Assembly: GCA_900128395.1 (NCBI GenBank)
Contig: LT649506.1
Coordinates: forward strand, 1-22,669
Direction: 5' to 3'
DNA: 22,669 bases
From: Stramenopiles sp. TOSAG23-2
Lineage: Eukaryota; Sar
Shown here one piece after another: positions 18,101 to 22,669 of this stretch; position 1 is the stretch's first letter, and each line of letters opens with the position of its first letter. The position numbers and the translations under genes are program-made. The notes under the pieces are model-generated. The model was given only the letters and a program-made list of their open reading frames with translations. It had not been told where the DNA came from and ran no database searches.

Positions 18101-19067
18101 TGATGCAGGTAGTCCTTCTATTGGATATGAAGAATTCTTGGAAGATGATTCTAAGGATCCATTATATTATCCAATTCGTGCAGATGGTACATTGGTAAAC
18201 GATGCAGATGCAGAGGCAGGTTCCGATGATATGTCGAAAAAGAAAATATCAATGGAAGATGATGGAGATGAATATGGCAGAATATCATTTGATTTTGATA
18301 CAACGCAAGATAAACTTTTAAAAGCCATACAAGATAAAGCTAGAAAGAAGCAGCAAGGTCGAAGTAATGGCGGTAGTGATCAGTTTCCTCCTACAGTTGA
18401 TGAAGATGATGGATTCTCACAAAATGAAGGAACTTTAAAGAAGCGAAGTTCATCCTTCATTCTACATGCACAAGATTTGTCACATGTCGATATGCTTGTA
18501 TATGAAGCATGTGCCGCTATATTACGTCAAATACGCCGTGAGATGTTAACGTACGAGGAAGGGCGTAAGAAACAGTATGGTGAGACTAGGCTTGATGCAG
18601 ATTACAAGACGAAGGATATGCCAAAAAATTGCATCGTAGAAAACAATGCCAATATTGATGAGAATAAGAATGGGATTTCAGATGAAGACAAAATGGATTA
18701 CGCCTCTGAATTTAGCAAAACAGCAAAAAAAGCTAGAATACACCCATTACCTGGTGGTGAAGCTATTGAAAAGTTGTTGAACAAGGAAGTAGTGGAGAGG
18801 GATAAAGCAATACTCTCTGGAACTGTTTCTGGATTAACAATTCCATCATTTAATAAAGTAAATATTGTATACGCAAAACACGCATGTCATGAATACACAC
18901 AATGTGCTATAGAAGCAGAGGCTCTTGAATTGCAAGTGAAAGCTGCAGATAGACATTTAACACGTGCAATTTCAGTCCCTGCATTGCAATTTCATGCTGT
19001 TGTGAAAGATCATGGTGAAATACGAAGTGCATTGAAAGTTAGTAAGACGAGTAAAATTAAGTTATAA
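15192..19067 (+). CDS. Large C2-domain protein with N-terminal acylation motif and DUF1765-like region
   Basis: An intronless protein of 1291 residues. MGCC at the start fits N-myristoylation of Gly2 and palmitoylation of Cys3 and Cys4, so it is probably membrane-bound. A C2 domain covers about residues 60-180: Asp78 and Asp83 (PKDVTTSDPYVVF) and Asp134 with Asp141 (DVYDYNSLTKDQSIG) stand where C2 domains bind calcium; one of the usual Asp positions is Asn136, so calcium binding is likely but not certain. The long middle is mostly helical. Around residues 885-970, DFHYFFSAIRILLSAGNP followed by LFLHWEREVRHFF and LVAFRIL resembles DUF1765, a helical region known from fungal and amoebozoan proteins of unknown function. 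The next ~150 residues are acidic and disordered. A helical C-terminus follows. No kinase, lipase or GAP motif was seen. I infer a calcium- and lipid-responsive membrane scaffold. Confidence 0.82.
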   Translation: MGCCQNKEEEINIVKISENKHGKVVTQSFNKKLDKDKKDRLKSHASSSGSTEELIDLDMTRYMIHISHVKGRNLVPKDVTTSDPYVVFNWDGNEQKTIVKNYTLNPVWEDVFQFYFECNVSELKNKRFSIDVYDYNSLTKDQSIGYRNFTLDTVATGPIHYDISLKSKKNASYSGRLAFNIVMREYGRWPVIFKGVRLVMNHNFLNHTLDSNKNARDNAEDIVDIKAFSKRSFTFQYDFTDQEHNLIANKSPIKKQPENPFGNVWTIIWKGNDIPAILTSEETFADVLGSTIRVVLVDTRTYFNKKITVLDDVWGQCWLQMNKLYSFSEKDNKQQNKLGRKTQFEEPLWFRGKKVGYIEGIISFKKTPSSAQLVSGVMTEDGVKTASPVIVGTLHKGLLSFVRSGTENKVPKEASTLGKLLGKMPKLIQYRRTYKKNIQKGKLKYYKGLKDMLNLIRHTHKDSMISYIYVSNEAKQSTQELFLSVGKFILDKLEGRSGDFVEQRFLYRIILAIFRRGEICNLTLLGFDPVQPSAFDADNKLIDKRALDIVVVARGLLIRALSYCLYKLRFEGKSDETFAFTSHIIALSIFRLPKFGESFVQSILSVDEIDLPLSEWEGSGGRVAIQKLSTIKRRGSWSKDGSTRGLTRDRSFLPGLHGDPSVLVLDWQGLADYLMEYRKDEILKQNEKLPKSAMDPTAVQKIILKKIDLKKNGKTYTFSDQKLRRDDFESDEAYSQAQKERRVEKLEASWVLRIHGKKRLFYLVCGAYMEEIFDRVAVVKSDIQYHKFPFYAHILKAFLLELKDKDNQGDALIRLSRTMLVCPGVMDVMVKMTFNTCHARDLTEISVALAMVRSWVVSMGTWHNRKSFSGFSLRGLNRISMDTSFDFHYFFSAIRILLSAGNPSQVTVKGVEFLYSIWDTIPQQHAELLVRQLLEDGTFVGLFLHWEREVRHFFSHLVAFRILQIQGWSGDAGSPSIGYEEFLEDDSKDPLYYPIRADGTLVNDADAEAGSDDMSKKKISMEDDGDEYGRISFDFDTTQDKLLKAIQDKARKKQQGRSNGGSDQFPPTVDEDDGFSQNEGTLKKRSSSFILHAQDLSHVDMLVYEACAAILRQIRREMLTYEEGRKKQYGETRLDADYKTKDMPKNCIVENNANIDENKNGISDEDKMDYASEFSKTAKKARIHPLPGGEAIEKLLNKEVVERDKAILSGTVSGLTIPSFNKVNIVYAKHACHEYTQCAIEAEALELQVKAADRHLTRAISVPALQFHAVVKDHGEIRSALKVSKTSKIKL

Positions 19068-19315
19068 TTATGTCCAAGATATAAATACGAGCGTAAAAAT
19101 TTTTATTTTTTCTTTAAATGTATTTTAAAAAATACGAAGTATTATCATATGATATATACGTCGTAAAAAATTAAAGAAATATGATATTACTCTTCGTAAT
19201 AAAAATGTGTACGAAGTAATATAAAATATATAATACAAATATAAAAATATTACATGTGTGTTTAAATATTATTTATAATTTAAATGATCTAGGGTACGTT
19301 CCCCTACTTCTTTCA
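19068..19315. promoter_or_regulatory. Spacer between the convergent C2 and THOC1 genes, with TACGAAGTA elements and a hairpin
   Basis: TACGAAGTA occurs at 19133-19141 and 19210-19218, 66 and 143 bases past the C2-gene stop codon, on the same strand as the pair behind the IPT/SHIPPO gene. The second copy overlaps a hairpin: CTTCGTA (19192-19198) pairs with TACGAAG (19210-19216) over an 11-nt loop. This is probably 3' UTR or the 3' processing region of the C2 gene. Confidence 0.4.
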
Positions 19316-21433
19316 TTATTCCTCAACATCCATTTTCTCTTCAGTCTCATCATCTTTCTTCTTTTTTTCTTCATTATTTTCAACAACAGCATCGTCGTCT
19401 TTCTTTTCTTCTTCCGCCTCCTCTTTCTTTTCTTCTTCCGCCTCATCTTTTTCTTTATCTTCTTCCTCCTGTTCCTCTTCTTCATCTTTTTCTTTCTCTT
19501 CTACTTTTTTTCTCTCTATATAGCCTAAGTTTTCTGCAGCATTAACAATACTTCCACCTTTTAAATCTTTGAACGTATTAAATTGCTTTGATGCAGTTAA
19601 TCTTAACGATTTCCATGAATATACTTTATCATGTCTTGGATGATATAGATCCTCAATTCCATTTTCCGGATCTTCTGCGTCTATTACAGGCTCATACCAT
19701 TGCTTCAAATCTTGAATCTCTTCATTTGGTTTACAATGCGTCACTAAATTAAAATCATTTTCACCATCTTTTGAATCCTCCCAAAATTTTTTCAATGCTG
19801 GCTGCACCGTAGTACCAGCTTTTGCCCTGCGTTGTGTAATGGCATCTTTTGAGCCTTTTTTCAACGCTTTATTTTTAGCTTCAGCAATTGCAGTATTCAT
19901 CTTCTTTTTCTCTTTCGCTCTATCTTCCAAATCTTTTGGATCAGAAAATCTTTCATATTTTGGACATTTCTTATTGTATTTCCAAAGTTTCCATTTCACA
20001 CAACTTTTCAACGTTTCAAAGACACCATCAGCAAATGCTTTACCATTTGAGGTGATTGATGCAAGCAAATTCAATACGTGCTGTCTACATTTTGCTATTT
20101 TCTCCATTTCAGACTTTTTGATTGAAGTTCCAGAGAAACGAAGTTCTTCTAAGATGATCAAAATTTGACAAAAAACATGACGTCGTAATTGTGGATCAAT
20201 AACTTGTAGACGGAAAAGTCGAGCTGTAGTTAAATATTTAACAGCAGAAAAGGTATCCATGTCATCCTCATCATTTTCTCCTGCCATCATCGTCATACTA
20301 TTATTATTATTATTACTTTTGTTTCCACCATCTTTTTCTCGGGGCAATGAATGATCACCAAATAATTCCAATACGTCATCAACAGCTTGAAGAAATCGAC
20401 GACGTGGCGTTGGACCTTTCAAAATTTCTGTCGGATCACGAAAAAATTCTTGTTGTAAGTTCCAAAAATTTGCATAAGAACTATATGATATTTTTGTTGT
20501 TGTTTCATTGCTGTTGTTACTGTTATCCACTTCATTATTAAATACTTCCTCCAAATCATAAACAGTCGTATTGGATACATTTCGTTTTTTGGTCAAATTC
20601 AATGCACTTTTTTCCGATAATGGAAATATTCTAGCTAAAAATAAGGAAATTCTACCACAAAATAATGAATTTTGAGTTGTTGACAAACGTTTTAATAAAC
20701 TATTTGCTAAACGTAAAAGCCATAATTTACTCTTAATATTTCTACCATCCGTTGGAACAAGAGATTCATGTGATATTGTTTCAGATAGCGACTCTACTAA
20801 ATCCCAAATTTGCTCACAAACGGTAATTGTTTGAGTATTTAACACACTATCTAATAAAACAAAAGGAGCTTTACCAGCAACTTTTTGACCAATAGCACAT
20901 TTCAAAGCAAGTGAAAATAAACCAGGTAACCAATTCATAATATTGTCATTCTCTTTACTAGTTTTTATTACTTTTCGTTTTTTCTTTTTCCTACTATCAC
21001 CGTCGTCTCCCATATTATTATTATTGTTGGTCGAACCAACATTATCACCAGCAAATGCTAGTAACGCGAACTCGACTACATTTTGCACTTCCTCAGTAAC
21101 TTGCTCCTCGTTGAAATGCTTATTATTATCCTGTATTTCCTGTTTCATTGTAGCACATGTTTCAGATAGTTTTTCATAATTTTCATTTACAATAGTTTCT
21201 TCAGCATCTTGTAAATTATCAATCTTTTGAATAAAATCCTTCATAGAAGTTACATAATGTTGGAATAATTTCTTAGGTGACGACGATGATGATGAGGATG
21301 ACGACGTCGTCGTTTCGCTAATGCCTTTTAATTTTGATGCTGTTTTTTTGCTCCTACTTTTTGGTTTCAACTCTTGATGTTCTGCTCCTCTACTCATACT
21401 GCGACTGCGGCTACGGGTTATACGTCTTGACAT
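19316..21433 (-). CDS. THOC1: THO complex subunit 1 (THOC1/HPR1)
   Basis: A 705-residue protein. The diagnostic block is at about residues 228-275: KLWLLRLANSLLKRLS, NSLFCGRISLFLARIFPLSE and KSALNL. It is followed by NVSNTTVYDLEE and, near residue 325, FWNLQQEFFRDPTEIL, all matching THOC1 proteins of animals and plants. Near residue 610, YSWKSLRLTASKQFNTF fits the last conserved helix. THOC1 is a core subunit of THO/TREX, which couples transcription to mRNP assembly and export and limits R-loops in the nucleus. Two ends differ from the human protein (657 aa). The N-terminus is Arg-Ser rich (RSRSRSMSRG). The C-terminus is a Glu/Lys/Asp tail of about 60 residues (about 643-705) in place of a death domain. 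The tail contains a short internal duplication (EEEKK followed by DD or EEA). The start ATG has A at -3. Confidence 0.92.
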   Translation of the reverse strand: MSRRITRSRSRSMSRGAEHQELKPKSRSKKTASKLKGISETTTSSSSSSSSSPKKLFQHYVTSMKDFIQKIDNLQDAEETIVNENYEKLSETCATMKQEIQDNNKHFNEEQVTEEVQNVVEFALLAFAGDNVGSTNNNNNMGDDGDSRKKKKRKVIKTSKENDNIMNWLPGLFSLALKCAIGQKVAGKAPFVLLDSVLNTQTITVCEQIWDLVESLSETISHESLVPTDGRNIKSKLWLLRLANSLLKRLSTTQNSLFCGRISLFLARIFPLSEKSALNLTKKRNVSNTTVYDLEEVFNNEVDNSNNSNETTTKISYSSYANFWNLQQEFFRDPTEILKGPTPRRRFLQAVDDVLELFGDHSLPREKDGGNKSNNNNNSMTMMAGENDEDDMDTFSAVKYLTTARLFRLQVIDPQLRRHVFCQILIILEELRFSGTSIKKSEMEKIAKCRQHVLNLLASITSNGKAFADGVFETLKSCVKWKLWKYNKKCPKYERFSDPKDLEDRAKEKKKMNTAIAEAKNKALKKGSKDAITQRRAKAGTTVQPALKKFWEDSKDGENDFNLVTHCKPNEEIQDLKQWYEPVIDAEDPENGIEDLYHPRHDKVYSWKSLRLTASKQFNTFKDLKGGSIVNAAENLGYIERKKVEEKEKDEEEEQEEEDKEKDEAEEEKKEEAEEEKKDDDAVVENNEEKKKKDDETEEKMDVEE

Positions 21434-21458
21434 GTTGTAGTAGGAAAAATAATTTTGG

Positions 21459-21496
<38 letters not shown>

Positions 21497-21769
21497 GTAA
21501 GATGTTTTTGTGATGGGGAATGATGTGCGATAGGAAGGGAATGATACATCTGGGGTGAAAATGATTTAATAAATGTGTATATTTAATTAGTTGCCTATTA
21601 TTATTTTTAAAAAGTGCAACAAAATCCTTTTTTTGTATGTATAAGTATGTATGATCCCGGATGATTGCCTGGATTGCCAGATTGCCTCAGCGATTCTGAC
21701 ATTTTTCTCACGTTTTTTTTGGTTATGTCTTGGATTTAGAATGGACACAGCAGTTACTACAAAATAAAA
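21434..21769. other. Upstream region of THOC1
   Basis: This stretch carries the THOC1 5' flank. It has a (TG)12 microsatellite (21465-21488) about 30 bases before the start codon and three closely spaced GATTGCC units (21663-21669, 21672-21678, 21680-21686). No ORF was recognised. Confidence 0.6.
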
Positions 21770-22009
21770 CTACACAGTATTGAAAAATGAACCATTTATT
21801 GGAAATCTGCACTGAACAACTCTGACTGAAGCCATTTTGTCATTTATCTTTTGCAGATATGGCCAGACTGTGTTGTTGTAATTCGCGTAGGCGAATGCCT
21901 TGGATAATTCCATGTAATCATTTAAATTATCACCATACTTCTTGTTATTTTGTACTAAAAGTTTTGTTAACTCTTTTAAAGACATGTTTTTTAATGCCTC
22001 ATAATTCAT
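21770..22009 (-). CDS. Small hypothetical protein, 79 residues
   Basis: I do not recognise this protein. It starts at an ATG with A at -3 and ends in TAG. Residues 1-60 look like a real helical protein: MSLKELTKLLVQNNKKYG, LNDYMELSKAFAYA and VWPYLQKINDKM. The last 20 residues (VRVVQCRFPINGSFFNTV) are of different character, and could be read-through of an unspliced intron or a degraded end. There is no signal peptide or membrane segment. It lies head to head with a plus-strand gene fragment starting some 60 bases away. It may be a small gene, a first exon or a gene remnant. Confidence 0.4.
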   Translation of the reverse strand: MNYEALKNMSLKELTKLLVQNNKKYGDNLNDYMELSKAFAYANYNNTVWPYLQKINDKMASVRVVQCRFPINGSFFNTV

Positions 22010-22024
22010 ACTATGTATATATTC

Positions 22025-22067
22025 GAACTTGCAATTTAATAATAGGGAACTTGCAATTTAATAATAG
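22025..22067. repeat. 21-nt tandem duplication
   Basis: The 21 bases at 22025-22045 (GAACTTGCAATTTAATAATA plus G) are repeated exactly at 22047-22067, separated by one G. Each copy ends in TAATAG, which resembles a splice acceptor, directly before the coding-like segment at 22069. Confidence 0.9.
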
Positions 22068-22068
22068 A

Positions 22069-22269
22069 AATCATTCCTTTACTGATGAGATTGTTGAAAA
22101 AAAACATAGTACATGGACTAAATGGAAAGATAAATATACTACTACTACTACTACTACTACTACAACAAAACGAACAAGCGATTTTAAACCTGATGACCAT
22201 GAAGATATAATTGAAAAAATCAATGCAATTACATCGGGAGAAAATATAGAAGCAGAAGTTATGTTGTAA
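22069..22269 (+). CDS. Gene fragment, 3' part of an unrecognised protein
   Basis: This open segment has a coding-like composition but no suitable ATG; upstream, the frame runs antisense to the small minus-strand ORF. It reads NHSFTDEIVEKKHSTWTKWK, then a Thr run encoded by (ACT)n (22138-22163), then DDHEDIIEKINAITSG and ends in TAA at 22267-22269. An exon beginning after the TAATAG at 22067 is possible, as is a 5'-truncated pseudogene. The product is not recognised. The same frame stays coding-like after the stop. Confidence 0.35.
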   Translation, partial: NHSFTDEIVEKKHSTWTKWKDKYTTTTTTTTTTKRTSDFKPDDHEDIIEKINAITSGENIEAEVML

Positions 22270-22377
22270 ACATTACGAGTACTTTATAATCAAACACGTG
22301 CGCGTGACCGTCGCATTAGGGGATTAAAATTCTGGTGTAGAGGAGGAAAGAGGAAAAATATTGAGATTGAGTATTGA
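22270..22377 (+). pseudogene. In-frame, coding-like continuation after the TAA
   Basis: Directly after TAA the same frame reads for 35 codons, through VLYNQTRARDRRIRGLKFWC and a basic tail, to a TGA at 22375-22377. The dense Arg content encoded by CGT, CGC and AGG is unusual for intergenic DNA here. It may mean that a sense codon such as CAA mutated to TAA. A chance open frame of 35 codons is also possible. Confidence 0.25.
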
Positions 22378-22440
22378 GCATATTATGATACTTAGCACGG
22401 GAAGTAAAATATATTATTATAACTTTGATTTTAACTATCA
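22365..22440. repeat. Dispersed repeat, copy 2 (other copy 7268-7337)
   Basis: Identical to the first copy over 21 bases (22365-22385) and similar to the end, where ATAACTTTGATTTTAACTAT corresponds to 7316-7335. A third version of this terminal block, ATAACTTAGATTTTAATCAT, follows at 22462-22481. The stop TGA of the coding-like continuation at 22270-22377 lies within this repeat. Confidence 0.85.
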
Positions 22441-22542
22441 TTTTAATATTATACTCGTATGATAACTTAGATTTTAATCATCCTTTTTTTATATAAAATA
22501 TTCTTTTTTTTTATATATATATGAGTTCGTATATATATATAT

Positions 22543-22617
22543 ATGACAGCTGAAAAGATCAAAGGTGCCGATTTGGCATATAGGGGAACAGCATTAAGAA
22601 GGTCCTTTTTTACGTAA
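22543..22617 (+). CDS. Short ORF, possible first exon of a gene leaving the window
   Basis: ATG at 22543 opens a 24-codon frame (MTAEKIKGADLAYRG onward) ending at TAA 22615-22617. The stop lies within ACGTAAAAT, which could instead be a GT splice donor. The amino-acid composition is protein-like and G+C rises here relative to the preceding AT run. This is weak evidence. Confidence 0.2.
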   Translation: MTAEKIKGADLAYRGTALRRSFFT

Positions 22618-22669
22618 AATTCCTTAAAACTAGTAAAATATTTATATTAAGTATGACTTTAGTATACTA

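Larger units (their letters stand above)
22270..22669. other. Right end of the window, repeats and AT-rich DNA
   Basis: After the gene fragment this end carries the dispersed repeat (22365-22440), a further partial block at 22462-22483, AT dinucleotide runs (about 22510-22543) and one short ORF that could be the start of a gene continuing outside the window. Confidence 0.55.

Noticed and set aside
19256-19528. Plus-strand Phe/Leu-rich ORF that looks like membrane segments
   Set aside because: It is the antisense of the Glu/Lys-rich tail of THOC1.
1-22669. CRISPR array, bacterial operon or prophage
   Set aside because: No regularly spaced repeats and no bacterial genes; the contents are plainly eukaryotic nuclear.

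Overview
The window is nuclear DNA from a eukaryotic protist. It carries a cytosolic 40S ribosomal protein (uS5/RPS2), the THO-complex subunit THOC1/HPR1, an Mps1/TTK checkpoint kinase and a gamma-carbonic-anhydrase-like protein of the mitochondrial complex I type. The last family occurs in plants, algae and many protists but not in animals or fungi. Genes end in TAA, TAG and TGA, so the standard code is used. The sequence is very AT-rich, microsatellites are common, and seven long genes read as single uninterrupted ORFs, so introns look rare. A protein with sperm-tail PG-rich (SHIPPO) motifs suggests an organism that builds flagella at some stage. I cannot place it in a named lineage.

Layout. 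1-1605: no convincing gene; one spaced 27-nt direct repeat. 1606-5154 (+): IPT/TIG-like protein with C-terminal SHIPPO motifs. 5625-7236 (-): SPRY plus ankyrin-repeat gene, damaged or incomplete, bracketed by two separate ~100-bp tandem duplications and a shared 23-mer. 7874-8494 (-): glutathione S-transferase. 9045-11552 (+): Mps1/TTK kinase with an Asn/Ser-rich N-terminal half. 12171-13028 (-): RPS2. 13842-14561 (-): gamma-carbonic-anhydrase-like subunit lacking all three zinc histidines. 15192-19067 (+): large C2-domain protein with an N-terminal dual-acylation motif and a DUF1765-like region. 19316-21433 (-): THOC1. 21770-22669: small ORFs and gene fragments, with a dispersed repeat also found beside the SPRY-ankyrin gene.

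This is a normal eukaryotic gene neighbourhood, not an operon, and most genes have unrelated housekeeping roles: translation, mRNP assembly, spindle checkpoint, respiration, detoxification, flagella and membrane signalling. The parts most worth following up are the unstable SPRY-ankyrin locus, two GC-enriched islands in otherwise AT-rich spacers that could be structured RNAs, a TACGAAGTA element recurring in the 3' flanks of two plus-strand genes, the zinc-ligand loss in the gamma-CA, and the domain architectures of the large proteins.
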